From: Adineta vaga
Taxonomy: Eukaryota; Rotifera
NCBI GenBank assembly: GCA_021613535.1
Contig: CP075497.1
Coordinates: 3,720,001 to 3,784,000 of the forward strand
Reading direction: 5' to 3'
DNA length: 64,000 nt
Positions 24,301-37,206 of the stretch are shown here, in pieces. The number at the start of each line of letters is the position of its first letter. Within the stretch, counting starts at the first letter, position 1. The notes below the pieces were generated by a model. It worked only from the letters and a program-made list of their open reading frames with translations. It had not been told where the DNA came from and did not search any database. A program made the position numbers and the translations under genes.

Positions 24301-27300
24301 TAAGTAATGAAACTTGTTCTTGATTAAATGAAGGAATGATAGAAATATTATCGGGAAGTTTGAGATTTGTACCACTTGATATATCATTCGAATTATCAGA
24401 AGATTTCGGATTACAAAGATATAAAGTATAACCAAATAATTCAATTAGAACAGATATAGCTATTGTTTGAACGAAGAAATGATCACTTTTACAAACAGAT
24501 AACACACAAAGATCAATTGACCAATCATCAAATTCATTTTTACCTAAACAAAATGTTTATATGAGATCTATTCTTTTGTTTACCCTTGGATAATCCAAGG
24601 ACACATCTATGATGATATTTGATCTAAGTAGATCCTCGATGTACTTTTGACATATCATACTGATATCAATTTTATCATGTGAACTCATCTCGTAATGATA
24701 TGGATAATAATTCGTACATTGTAAAGAAGATCATTTATCTTATCGAAACTATTTCTATGTAAACATTTCACAAAGGAAACGATCAACTATTCATTAATCA
24801 AATTCTTCTTGTCATTAGAGAAACATGCAACTATTACTGATGTGTAAAATTCGAATGTTAACCAAATACTCGTGACAACAACTGAATTAATGAGATGTTT
24901 TTAAGTCATTAATTATTTCCTCATGATTAGTTCGTTACCTTTGGATAATTTGGATTGATCTGTTATCGATGATTGTCTTGGAAAACAACAGAATTCAATC
25001 AATAATTTACAACAATCATCAAATGCACGTTTATAATGATCGACATTCTCATGTAATTTTAATTGAAATTCTTCTTGTTGTTGATGATGATTAAAAAGTG
25101 CTCGAATATTTTCATTGGTTTTCATTTGTGTAATTGAATAAATATTTTGAAATTTTTCATTCATTGAACTTTGATTTGTATCAATTAGAAATGTGATAAT
25201 AAAACGATGAAAAAAGATTTTATATAATGTTATAGATTTTTCTAAATGATTCATTGATTGTAACATCGTTTTCGTTAATATAGGTGGTTTGTCATCATGA
25301 AGTTTTTTCGTTTCATTATTTAATTTGAAGATTTGTTTTTCAACTTTACGTACCATATGACGAAGAAGACGTTCCACTTCTTGTGTACATTCTTGTTCAG
25401 CTATTTGAATAGGATTTTGTAATTGACCTGTACTATTTGTCCGAGTTAATTTATTGTCTATGTCCGTTGAATATTCATTTTCAGTATAAAATCTTGGTTC
25501 ACTTTCATCTTCACTATCAGTTGTTGAGTCCTCGACGAGATTCTCGATTATACTTGGTTTTCGTTCCGAAATAGAAATCAGATCATCACTTGTCGAACGA
25601 CGAAAGATTGATAAACGATGAGTTGTATCTGTTGGAACAACTTTCTTCAAAATTTTTAACAGAATTTCTATACATAATGTTATCTGATCAGCAGTAAATT
25701 TACTAATATTATTATTTATTGTTTTAATAAGACGATAGAGCATTTCAGGTAGATGTTCAGATTGAATATCAGTGGATGATTCTAAGGGAGCAATATCAAG
25801 TGACATATTGATAATTCCACACAATTGTTCAACAGTTATTCCAGCAGTAAGAATTAATTGATCCTGTTGTTCTGTGACGATAATATCAAAATTTTTCGTT
25901 AGAAATTCCCAAATAAAATATGGTTCAAATGTATCCAAAAGCATATTTAGAATTTGTATAGTTTCTAAACGTGTCGTTTCTTGTTGATGATTAATTGATG
26001 TTAATTGTTTAGCTGGTAGATAAACTTGTTGATAAACAATGGATAAATAACTCATTAGAACAGATTCAAGAATATTTGGACCAACATCAGGTTTATCAAC
26101 TAAAGAAAATAGAAGATTATCAATTTATTTATTTTTTCTAGGTTGTTTCAAGCAATCCTAATGACTCATTTTGCCATGTTTTTTAATAACAAATCCCTCG
26201 AACAGAGAGACAACATACTTGAAATACTCTCAATAGTACTTCAATGATAAATATAGTCTACGAAAGAGATAAAGCGAAGTGATACTTTATATGAACTCTT
26301 TTAACCCATTCACTACGACACGTCCCGCAGTGGGAGCTGCTAGATCTTAGAAAACTGAATCGTGATGAATGGGTTAATAAAAATATTCAATACTCATATA
26401 GATATTGATCTGATCGATGCCAGATGTTGAATAAAAGAACTGTTTATGGTTTTGTTAAAGTTTATTAAGTAATCTATTTATACTGACAGACAGCATATGT
26501 AATTCTAAGTGTATATTGTTGTTAGAATGAAGGACAAATTAATTCTATGAGATATATATTTTTTAGTCATTGACGTCAGTAAATAAAATCCTTTGAGAAT
26601 ATTTTAATCTAGTTTTTTTGATCAAGCAAATTTGTTTTCTATAGAATTTCTTTTAATTTAATAGATATTATCCTATACATACCAAGAATAGTTAGTACAC
26701 GAATTAATTTTGTTAATGTCCATGTTGATGATATCAATTCAGCAATACTGGCAGCGATTGTAATATTTCCATCAGGTGTTATTGGTTTCGATTTTGTTGA
26801 TAAGATCGTATTTGCTGAAACAGTTTCAAGTGCATGTAATATTGCTTGAATGAGAAGTTCTTGAGAATATTGAATAAAATATGATGATGAATCAAATGGA
26901 TCATTAGTTACAGCTAATGATGTTGTTGATGCATGAATGTCATTATTTTGTTGTTGATGATGTTGCTGTTGACTTGTATTATCAGTTGGAACTTGTTCAG
27001 TACCGAGAAACCAAGCATAGATTCGACGATTCAATGACATATCTCGTTTTATTAAAATATGTAAAGTACCAGTAATAATTTTCATCATATCAATTTTAGT
27101 TAATTGTTTATTATGCATTGGTAAACAAACAAGAAGAAAATCAAGAATAGAACGTTGAACTAATGGTTGATCACTATCTTGAAGACATGTACATACAGCT
27201 GATACCTTGAAATAAGAACAAGATCGAGATAAAAATGAAATTTATGTTTTTTTTAATTATTCTTCTTCTTCTTCTTACCATTGTTTCTACAGATGAACCC

Positions 27301-28035
27301 ATAAGATAAAGTTGATCTTCCATACTTTTTCTTTTATCAAAATGATTCAATAGAAATGTTAATGCTGAATGACGTGCTGATGCAACTAGATGTATTGCTG
27401 ACCAGATACAAGTATAATAATAAGGTTTATCAATTCGATTGGATAGATTATCAAGTAAGGCATAGATTCTATCATAATAATCTGCACCTTCTTCTAATGC
27501 TGGAAATAATCCGAGAAAAAATCCTGTTAGGATTGGATTAAGAGCTTCACCTAGTGGAAGAAAATATGTTTCATATAAAGTTAAGAGGACAGGTTTGACA
27601 GGTAATGCCGCAGCTGGTAATAATGGGAAAAGACCACATGAATAAAGAATAATATCTCGTTGTAAATTGCGTTTTCCAATCATTCGAAATATTGTTTCGT
27701 ATACTTCAAGTGTTTTCAAATGGACACCGGACGGTAATGCTGGATGAAGACATTGCGCGAGACGTTTCGATAGTGTGATACGTTTTGGGATAGATTGAAA
27801 TTTCGGATAACTTTCAATTGCCTGCGAAAATTGATGTTTTTTTTTAAATTTAATTTCAACAAAGAAAAAGCGAAAAACTTATTCTTACTTTTTTCACTTT
27901 GACTAGATTTGTTATAAGATCAGCCCATTCAGATGAATATTCAAATTGTTTCAGAACTTTTTCTAATGTGGCAATAAAATTTTTATATCGCCCATCGCTT
28001 AGTAAGGCAACCTCATCACTGGGCATTAGACTCAT
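18349..28035 (-). CDS. DOP1: DOP1/Dopey homologue, large peripheral Golgi/endosome protein
   Basis: Very large gene with more than a dozen exons, encoding roughly 2,500 residues by estimate. The N-terminus is diagnostic: FEYSSEWADLITNLVKVKK, KRLAQCLHPALPSGVH, LYSCGLFPLLPAAALPVKP, FFLGLFPALEEGADYYDRI and KSMEDQLYLMGSSVETMV, then RDMSLNRRIYAW, all matching metazoan DOP1A/B. First exons read as 28035-27889, 27821-27279, 27205-26683, 26099-24939, 24543-23911 and about 23855-23507. The middle has low-complexity Ser/Gln stretches and a strongly acidic run (residues encoded at 23507-23640). The C-terminus (TDRKTPLDTFIAFSIRLNKL to LEDFVESWI, stop at 18349) matches the conserved Dopey C-terminal part. 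DOP1 acts with MON2 and flippases in endosome-Golgi traffic and kinesin-1 linked transport (family knowledge). ATG 28035 fits the usual start just before the first helical repeat. Two introns are long (24544-24938; 26100-26682), the latter holding a MITE. Confidence 0.92.
26305..26373. mobile_element. piggyBac-like MITE of 69 bp with TTAA target duplication
   Basis: TTAA at 26301-26304 and 26374-26377 flank a 69-bp unit that begins CCCATTCA and ends TGAATGGG, giving a perfect 12-bp inverted pair when TTAA is included. Further inward the arms remain partly complementary (CTACGA with TCGTGA). TTAA duplication and a CCC terminus are typical of the piggyBac superfamily. No coding capacity. It lies in a DOP1 intron. 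Confidence 0.6.
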
Positions 28036-28421
28036 TTTTCCGTTTTGTACAATGCTTTTGTTCGTTCAAAATTCTATCTAGAAACAAATATATATCACAT
28101 TAATTATCACGTGTATAAAAAGACTAGATCGTATATAAGATCAGACGGAGTTACCAAATGTGTACGCCCAACTATTTAATTGCGATAAAGATGCGAGAGA
28201 TTCGCGAATCGAACGATCGGTATAGTTAATAATGATTCATTTGTTATTCAATGCATATGATTGGTCCGAAAAACGAACCAATGAAATTTTAATAGTCAAC
28301 ATCACGTTGATTTGACTCATTTTTTTTTCTGACGCAAAAGATAAACAATTCTCTTTCTTATCTTCACTAATAAAATTCTGTGTCTCATTGACAGAGTCAT
28401 AATACACAATTAAAACGAACA
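28036..28421. promoter_or_regulatory. Divergent intergenic region between DOP1 and Hrs
   Basis: Only 386 bp separate the start codons of DOP1 (minus) and the Hrs homologue (plus), so both promoters and 5' UTRs must lie here. A palindromic TCGCGA with neighbouring TCGAACGATCG lies at about 28198-28220, more CG-rich than its surroundings. Bidirectional promoter function is inferred from layout only. Confidence 0.55.
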
Positions 28422-30321
28422 ATGGTTGTTACACTAAATCCACCGACCTGGTATGAATATTTTTCTCAATTAAGATATTTGACTGTTCTTTTTTTCTTTA
28501 AGGACTGACCGTGATACTTGTTTTCGTTGTCGAACAACATTTACAGCGTTTACTCGCAAACATCATTGTCGTGCATGTGGAGAAACGTTTTGCTCAAGTT
28601 GTACGTATTTCTCAATCGAATATAAATTCTTAAAAAATTCGATCGAATGAAATAGGTTCATCAAAATCAAGTCCTCTACTTGAATATGGTATTGAAGATG
28701 AAGTTCGAGTCTGTGAATCATGTTACGATCGTTTGACAACGTAACTATAATTCTTTCAATATTAATGACAATCTACTTGTATTCTGTATATGTATTTTCT
28801 AGAACTGGTAGTGTTAATCCAGCAGCAGCAGCAGCAGCAACTGTCGCAGGAACATTTACATCAAAACCAAATGAAAAAAGTCAAGCTGAAATTGAAGAAG
28901 AAGAAGCACTTCAATTAGCTATATCTTTATCTCAAAGTGAAGCTAACGAAAAAGAACGACAAAAGAAATTACTCACTAAACAATATGCATTGTCATCCAT
29001 TCCAACACCTCCTACACCACTGGGTTCCGCGCCTATTGCTGATCAGGTATCAGACATGCTCATTCTTCTAGAATAAATCTCTATTAGAGAAGAGAAAAGA
29101 ACTTTATTTAGAACATATGTTTTCTGTCTTACATAAGAAAAGGTCAAAATTTGTTTTAACCTTTGTTTTTATTTTCATATAATAGAATGATAACGAACAA
29201 AAGACAATAGGTGGTAATGGAGAATTAGCCAAATATTTAGATCGAAATTATTGGGAAGGACAAACACACAGAGATCTTGAAACAACAATTATTAATAAAG
29301 TATTTACATATTTTTAATAAATAACTTTAAACCTACGGATTTCATCTTTTAGGATCCCTTGGACAAATATGTTCGTGATGAGGAAATCGATGTATTTATT
29401 AATACTGCTAACAGTCATATTAATAATATTAAATTCCGTATGTTGAGTAATCAACAACGTGGTCGAAATATTGCTAATGATACAGCTGTACAATCAGTCT
29501 TTTTTACTCTTCAACATATGTATCCTGAATTGAATCGCTTAATCCAATCACTTGATGACAAACAAGGTTCGAAGAATCTTTTTTTTTAAATAATTTATTA
29601 TAATTGTTTTCGTTTCTCTTAGCTTATCATGAAAGTTTACAGGATAAACTAGGCCAATTAAAAGATGCCCGAGAAGCATTGAATGCTTTGCGTGAGGAAC
29701 ATTTAGAAAATAAGAAACATCAAGCAATGGAACGTGAACGACAACGTCAAATGCAATTAGCAGTTAAACTTGATGATATGCGTCAAAAGAAACATGTGAG
29801 TGCATAAAGATTTCGCATATATTTCATACTTTTCATTTCCATTCTCATAGGCTTATCTCGAATATCATCGACAAATCCATTTACAACGTCTTGCTGAACA
29901 AGAAGCTGAAATGCAAGCACGTCTTGATCAACAACGTCGTTATGCTCAACAACGTGAACAACAAAATCAAATTGATTATCGTCTTAATCAAGTTCAACAC
30001 AATCTCCCATATGTTCAATCATTACCATCAGTTGCTTATTATCCTCATCAACAGCAGCAGCAGCAACAACAACAACAACTACAAAACGTACAATCCATGC
30101 TACCATCACAATTACCATTACATTCATTCTCAATGGGACGTAAGTGTTCAGATAATGTCAGAAAAGGTTTTCTTTCTCAATGCATTTTGTCTTCTTTCTA
30201 TATAGAATTGTCAGATGCTTTACCTCAACGTCTTGCACCACCTTTATCTCAATATCAACAATCCTATTCTGTTCATCCACCGATGCAATCAAATGAACAA
30301 ACATTAATCTCATTTGATTGA
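28422..30321 (+). CDS. HGS: Hrs/HGS homologue (ESCRT-0) lacking the VHS domain
   Basis: Protein of 453 residues from nine exons: 28422-28450, 28503-28600, 28656-28740, 28803-29046, 29186-29299, 29353-29566, 29623-29795, 29851-30139, 30206-30321; phases agree. The FYVE zinc finger lies near residues 10-70 (RKHHCRACGETFC, RVCESCYDRL) and binds PI3P. A ubiquitin-interacting motif follows (EEEALQLAISLSQSEA), then LAKYLDRNYWE, a helical core (LQDKLGQLKDAREALNALRE, MRQKKHAYLEYHRQ) that in Hrs pairs with STAM, a Gln-rich region, and the C-terminal clathrin box LISFD. Human HGS has a VHS domain before FYVE; here the first exon encodes only MVVTLNPPTW and no VHS-coding sequence fits before DOP1. The role would be sorting ubiquitinated cargo on early endosomes. 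ATG 28422 is supported by direct splicing into the FYVE exon. Confidence 0.9.
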
Positions 30322-32023
30322 AAAAAAACGAGAATTTTCTATACATAAACATTTTATCACTTCTTTTTGTGCAATGTCAATTCTCATTTCTTTCTTTTTC
30401 TTTTACGTGCTTTTTCAATGTCCAATCGGAATGACGCACACGGTGAAGTGTCATATCATGTGTGTATCTGCTATTGTAAATTTTATTCTTTGAAATATAT
30501 GTGACAAAAAATATTAATCAGATTAGAAATGTGATTGATCTTGAGGCTGAATATTCGATTCATTTTATTAAATAGTACTTCCTCGGGATCGTTGTCTTCG
30601 TTCTATTTCTACAACGACATAGATTTTGACATCTTTTTTTTTACAAGAAAAATAGTCATGAATACGCTCATTCATCCGATTATTTCAATATTGGGTGAAT
30701 GATTATCTTAAACTGAACTGCTTTCTACCAAGAAAAATATCTACTTTAGTTCAATTTAGTCTTCTAAATTGATAATTTTAGTAACTCATAGTCATTTATC
30801 TATTTCAATTTACACAATAAAATGCTATAATTGGATAAAAATAAGCACAATGACATAGTATTGTGCTCTATTCTATGGAACACACGTGTCTATTTATAAG
30901 TTTTTTTTTGTATTTCTATAAATAGTTGTTGTGATTATTGTATATGAAACTAATTACATAGAATTGTTAGTCCGACTTTATCACATCTAAAAATTTAGTT
31001 TAGGGTTTTTATAAAAAACATCAAAGGAAATGTTTTATCCTAATCAATTAGTTTTCAATTTCTGTTCATTAATGATTCCATATTTGGAAAAGTCTGAAAC
31101 GATGATCAATTTGGAAAGTATCACGAGTCCTCCTACAATGTGCACTATTCCTCTTGATGTTCTTAATTGAAATGAAAGGATAAGACTTGCTAACGAGATA
31201 GATGAGTAAATAGGTTCATTTCCTTTTCAGATTTGATTATCTGTAAAATTATATCCTGAAAAACAAAACACCCGTTCTTCAAATAAACTATCACTGATTT
31301 CAACATATTTTTGTACATATGCAATTCATGATCGTTTATTAGTACGATTTAGATGAATCGGAAAATAAAATGTCAAACATTTTTTAAATCTTGTGGATGT
31401 GAATTCTTTTGTATGTATTGTATATTTGGTGATTTCTTTGATAGTAAATCTGACCCAGATGAGGAAATTATATACTTCAGAATAGACCACCTTGAAATCC
31501 TGGAACATATTTTAGGAGGAGTATATATGGTATCCACTTTTCATTTGCAAACACTTTGAACATTTGAGTTCAAAGAGATCGAGATATTTATACTTTTTGA
31601 TCATCTTGACCTTCTTGAGAATTTTAATTATATTTCAATCAATTAATGTCGTTAAGACATGTTTATGAGTTAGAATTTAGTAGACTTCTTAAGTCTGTCA
31701 ATGAAAATACGTATCTAGTGGCATCATCTATGTCAACGAATTCAATTATTCCAATAAATTTTCATAGTAATTAGAAGAGAATATTTTTTTCTCATAGATC
31801 AAAGTCTCTCGATGTTTAATTCTTTGAAAAACAAATATTTGAATTAGCGACATCTGTTACAATTTGATATTGATCAATTCTTTTCTATGTACTCTGTTTG
31901 TTCTGTCAGTTCGTTGTATTACCGACAACTTAGTTTATTTTTTTTATTAAAATTTCTAAGTAATATGTGCGAAAGTTCAGTCAAAGAATTCATTCCTAAT
32001 GAGTAAGATAATGATAATCTTTA
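30322..32023. other. Intergenic, no gene seen
   Basis: About 1.7 kb between Hrs and nocturnin. Overlapping small open frames on both strands at 31326-31559 carry no recognisable domain or splice support. The last 200 bp may hold the nocturnin promoter. Confidence 0.6.
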
Positions 32024-33179
32024 ATGAATATGATTTCAATTTTAAAACGTAGAATTCGATCTAATATTGCACAACCAAGTCTTCAACGAAGATTTATTGG
32101 CGATTTATCTGAGAAATCTGAAGAATTTCGAATTAATGTTTTACAATGGAATATATTAGCGCAAGGTATTAGATTTATCAATGAAATAAGTTTAGAATTT
32201 GATTTGATTCGATTTCCTTAGCATTATCATATCCGGAAGGTAATTTTAATCGTGTTCAAGATGACATGGTTAAATATGAAACGCGTAAATGGCGAATACT
32301 AGAACAAATTCTTATTCATCAACCAGATCTATGTTCATTACAAGAAGTAGATATATATGATTGTTTTCTTAAAGAACAATTATCAAAATATGGGTAAAAA
32401 GAAACGATTTATAAAAGAAAACTCAGTTTATTGAACATTTATTTCTTCCTCGATAGTTATGGTTGTTTTTTTACTGAAAAACCAAATTCCAGATGCTATT
32501 CATTCGAAGAAAATACTGAAAATTTCAAAGGTCCAGATGGTGTTTTACTTTGTTTTAAAACAAATGTTTTCAAAGAAATTAGTCGAAAGAATTCTGATTT
32601 ACCAAATGATGGTCGTTTTGGTCGACAAGTAATTAATCTATTCATTAAATCGATTTTTATTTTCTCATGTTCATTTTTTCTTTATTTTCAAAGGTATTCT
32701 CAATTCTTGAACTAGAATATCTCCCATTAGCATCTCGAGTGATACTTATTGGTACACATTTCAAAGCTAAAAAGCAATTTGCCTCATCTCGTACCAATCA
32801 AGCTAATGCTTTAATAGATTTCATTCGTAGTACGTATTCAAAAGAAACAAATATAATCGTTGCTGGAGATTTTAATGGTGAACCTGATGAACCTTGCTAT
32901 GATGTTTTAATCAAATCTGGTTTTAATAGTGCTTATCGAACCTTAATGAATGGTCACGAACCATCATATACCACATGGAAATTTAAATCACGAGAGGAGC
33001 AAAATGAAAAAGAAGAAAGTCGAACAATTGATTATATTTTTTATCGTGCCGAGAACTTAACACCTATTGCATACTTAGCATTTCCAGATAAACGCTCGAT
33101 TGGTCCTAATGGTCTTCCATCTGCGAACTATCCATCGGACCATTTAGCTCTACAAATTGTATTTCGTATTCAAAAATAA
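32024..33179 (+). CDS. NOCT: Nocturnin, EEP-family NADP(H) 2'-phosphatase
   Basis: Protein of 323 residues from four exons (32024-32165, 32222-32393, 32457-32628, 32694-33179), phases consistent. It has the exonuclease-endonuclease-phosphatase fold of CCR4-like enzymes: INVLQWNILAQ, DLCSLQEVDIYD (metal-binding Glu), GPDGVLLCFKTNVF, LIGTHFKAKKQF (catalytic His), IIVAGDFNGEPDE (Asp-Phe-Asn), RTIDYIFYR and the terminal YPSDHLAL (Ser-Asp-His). PSYTTWKF and IGPNGLPS are nocturnin-type features. Animal nocturnin was first seen as a deadenylase and later shown to remove the 2'-phosphate of NADP(H) (family knowledge). The first 25 residues (MISILKRRIRSNIAQPSLQR) are basic without acidic residues, suggesting mitochondrial targeting. 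The length is shorter than human (about 430) because of a short N-terminus. Confidence 0.9.
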
Positions 33180-33999
33180 TCTTAGTAAACTATATATTTC
33201 ATTTTGACATATACAGAACAACAGAAAAGTTATCATCATTATTCCTATTTAAATCGAATAACCGAGGATTTTCAATTGCAAGACCAATTATATAATGATT
33301 TCGAACAGTTTGATGGGAAACTATTTGAATCTCAACGATCTATTTGTTTAAGTAATCTCTCAATGTATCATCTTTGTTCTGATGTTCTTTCCTTTTTCTT
33401 TACAAAAGAATCAATGTACTAAATGATAATGATGATGATGATGATAACTTTTCTGTTCCTCTCTCTTTGTATAAATCTGTATTATCTGTTTTTCGAATTC
33501 GTATGTACTTTTACATTGTCATAAATTTGAGTTCATGCGCGTTTTTTTTTCTATAAATATATATTATGACAACAAAGGGGAGAGAAAAAACGAAAGAAAA
33601 TTTACATACAAGACAACAGAAAAAAACAAATAGAAATAAGAGAAAGTTGTGACATTGTTTTCGATCTTTGTGTGTACAACATATTATTTTGAATTTGATC
33701 ACAGTAGAAAAAAAAAGAAAAAAAACGAAACAAGAAAAAAAAACAAAGCCCAAACATAAAATTCATAATAATGTACTCGCTTGGAAGCGGTCTTAGTAAA
33801 AAGAAAATGAGAGAAAAATACAAGATATAATAGAAGACAGAAAGAAACAAAAACGAAAACGTTAGATGAATCCCACCGGGACTGATAAGAAAATTTTACG
33901 AGCACTCTCCTCGATTCGATATTTCCTTTTATTTCTATACTCTTGCTTTTGTACATAAATGTCTCGAAGAAACCAATTTAAGTAGATTTTGTCAATCTC
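33180..33999. other. Convergent intergenic region, nocturnin to follistatin
   Basis: About 820 bp holding the 3' UTRs of two convergent genes. An open frame at 33204-33422 directly after the nocturnin stop has no recognised features. A-rich purine tracts occur at 33570-33745. Confidence 0.6.
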
Positions 34000-35706
34000 T
34001 TATTTCATTCTGAAGTTTGGAAAGCGATTTATATAATTGATATTATTTCGAAAAAATATCTTACGCATCGTGTTCATTTTGGATGGACAGGTATCATAAT
34101 CAACGATCTGAATATAACGATTTTTTTCACATTGTCCACGTAATAAAGCACAATAATTCTTATATAAAAGTCCATCGTCACCACATGTTCGAATACTCAT
34201 ACCACATTCTGCGCTATGGGATATAAATCGTGAAGAATAGTGACAACGAATGCAAACCGGTTGAGCTTGTTGAGAATATACACAACGTTCATTAGATTGA
34301 CAAAGATTGGGACGACATTTACTTTCTATTGAGATTTTAAAAAAAGATATTGATATGAGAGGAAATTTATAAGGAAAAATAGGCAATTTCTCTTACCACA
34401 ACGACCTTTATGCGCTAATTCTGGAGTACGACCTTGTTCATCTGGACTAAGACGCATGGCGCAGATATTTCGATAGGTAACACCATTTGTACCACATACT
34501 GGCTCAGGATCTGCAGATGGATTACAATGTTTCTTTGGATAACAGAATGGTTCACCTGTATTTTTAACCAACAAGCAAATAGTTTCATGTGGACATTTCA
34601 CATTTCGACAATCCTCTATTAATAGAATAGAAAAAAGATACATGTTTTGAATTGATTAATCGTGCGATTTCTTACTTTGACATTCACCATCATATTTCTT
34701 GTACAATCCTGATTGATGATTGATACATTTCCATGCTTCCATGGCGCATTCAGAGCTGAAAGTTACATTATTCGATGCACATAATGGTTGTGTCATTTTT
34801 TTCGATGATGTTGAATCACTAGCCGTACAAAATTCTTCACCACATACGCACATTTCTTCGCCATTAATCCACTGACACTGTTGACCAAGACCACAATCGA
34901 CATCACATCGTTTCGGTGTATCTATATTGCGTACATATAATATATGTACTATGATAAGCATACGTATTACTTACTATTTACTTCTCTACATTTTTCTGCA
35001 TAAGCATATCCATCAAGTTCATGTCGTGTATCATCTGAATAATAAGGACCTGAACATTGATCTTCATTAACATCTGCTTCACTCAGATCATAACACATAT
35101 CATTAATACGATGATTAAAACAATTGCCAGCTGAAGAGGAAAAAAATCCGTTAGTATTACTTATATTTGACCGTTACAATATGAGTCAACGGTTTGTTGA
35201 CCTGAATATGGATGTATATATGTCAACGTTCTGGAAATAGGAAGAAGAAATAGGTGCCCTATTGCTTTTTTATTCTTTCACACATCTATTGTTCCCTTAG
35301 ATTCCAATCAGTAAGATATCGATCGCATGTCTCCTACTTCATCTCATTTCCTTTCACGTTGCGCGCTTTGTATCCTTGACCCAATATATCTCCTCCTCCC
35401 TTCATTGTGATTTTGTGACACATGTACACACTCATATACATGTCACTCAACGGTCTTGAATATCATCAATCTATCAGGCATTGCTGCATATCAATACGGA
35501 TGAACATTAACGAAAGGAAGGATGAAGATATAACTTATTTCTATTCGAATGGAATTTCTTTTACCTAGCAGAAATATCGTATCCAATTCATGGAATGGAA
35601 TTAAAACAAAACACATACCTTGTGTAATAATAATGCATTGCTTAAAGAGAATAAAAAATGTGATAAATGTAACACAAATATCATATATTAATGAAGATGT
35701 CATCAT
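34000..35706 (-). CDS. FST: Follistatin-like secreted protein, five exons
   Basis: Secreted protein of 344 residues. Exons (minus): 35706-35619, 35130-34975, 34921-34676, 34615-34397, 34325-34000; every junction has matching phase 1. Residues 1-29 form a hydrophobic signal peptide (ICVTFITFFILFKQCIII). An N-terminal follistatin domain follows (AGNCFNHR, CYDLSEADVNEDQCSG). Then come three follistatin modules, each an EGF-like hairpin plus a Kazal-like part: CDVDCGLGQQCQW to CASNNVTFSSECAMEAWKC; CRNVKCPHETICL to VCGTNGVTYRNICAM; CRPNLCQSNERC to CGDDGLLYKNYCALLRGQC. Order, exon phase and total length match vertebrate follistatin, which binds and neutralises activin and some BMPs. The N-terminal domain is shortened and the third module ends in a basic tail, so ligand preference cannot be assumed. 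Upstream lie more than 4 kb of non-coding DNA. Confidence 0.85.
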
Positions 35707-35876
35707 AATTAAATAAATGAATGAATGAATTGAAATTCGATTATTAGTGCTGTGTTTGGATTTGATTTATGAATGAGTTAAAGATAATATTAATGCGTTT
35801 GAGAGAGTAATCTATATGTGAGCTACAGACAAAAAATATTAATGAACATATAGCAAGTAGAAAGCAATGTGTATAT

Positions 35877-35960
35877 AAGAAAAAAAAGGAGAGAAAAAGA
35901 GAAGAGAAAGAGAGACATAGAGATAGAGAGAGAACAAGGAGAAGAGATTGGTAGACAAGA
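35877..35960. repeat. Polypurine GA-rich tract
   Basis: Almost uninterrupted A/G sequence with GAGAGA runs; simple repeat in the follistatin upstream flank. Confidence 0.75.
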
Positions 35961-37206
35961 GAAAGATGTAGAAAAGACAAAGTGGAAATCAAATATTAAA
36001 GATCAAAATTTGAATATAACTAAATGAAATTTTTCAAAATAGTTAATAGATTTCCTATTGTTTTCAGCGATTAACAAATAAACAGAATCGTTCATTTACA
36101 GAAAATCATTGGAGAAAAGGCAGATTTATTTCTCAGTACTCTATTTATTGAACTACGCCTACAACTCCCTACCGTCCGGAAACTATCGATTAATATCTTT
36201 CTATGCGTGGTTTAATCTATGTATGTAAATGAATGAAGATTATTTCCGTTTGTTAGTAACTTAGAAAATGATTAGTATAGTGTCGTTTTTTTTCTTCTTA
36301 TTTAGCAAGTTCTTCCGTACAATAAAATGTTAAAGGCGTGTATGATATACGATCAAATAGGGTTTTTTTTCATCTTCTTGCGCGCATGATTAGATATACA
36401 TGTGAATAAAAGGTGTGTTAACAACAACCAGCTGTCCGGTTGCAAAATCATGTTTTTCGATCATATGTTCATTTTGAATTGTATGCGTCTTACATGTCTC
36501 TCTCGCCTTTTCAATACAGTTATGCAATATAAATGAAAAGAAATAAGCGTCAGCGTATGACTATATGGACGATGATGTTGATGATGAAAATGAAGTGTGT
36601 TCTATTACAACTTGAGACAGCGAGGGATGATGTTCGGAAGGCAACTACAAACTTCCGGTTTTGAAATTATCCTATATCTTGTCTTCTTGATAAAATCTCA
36701 TCTAAATGAGCAAATGAGACCGTCTAGTATGAAATCTATATTATAAATGACAAAAAAAGCGACGAAAATAGATATAGGACATCGAATATTTTGTTTCTAA
36801 TTAACAAAAAAAAACAAAACAATTGGGATCTTTTCTCTCGAAGAAAAAATATCAACTTGTTAAGAAATATTGCATTTGCTCTTTTTATTCCTGTTAGTTG
36901 TTTTACGGTCATTATGCTATGTTTAATTTGTAATGAGACGGCCTTGACTAGGACTAATATATAAATAGAAACAAAACCCTGTTTAACGAGAAAAAGAAAA
37001 GTGTAAAGATTTTGTTTTGACTCATGAATAACTGGTATATATGAAACAAACAAGATGTTATTTTTATTCAATGTCAATTATTAGTGACAAACGAACGAAT
37101 ACATCATTTCTTTCCTTCCTATCAGCAAGTCCCACTGTTACTTTTGTCAAAAAAATGAACATTACTATTTCCTATTTTTGATCAACTTGTCTATCAAAAT
37201 TTTCGA

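Noticed and set aside
24585-24605. Palindrome CCTTGGATAATCCAAGG in a DOP1 intron as a possible element end
   Set aside because: Isolated 7-bp arms without flanking duplication or second terminus.
31326-31559. Overlapping open frames on both strands between Hrs and nocturnin
   Set aside because: Each strand mirrors the other, with no domain, splice or start support.
33204-33422. Small open frame directly after nocturnin
   Set aside because: Most likely 3' UTR; no recognisable protein features and no splice link.
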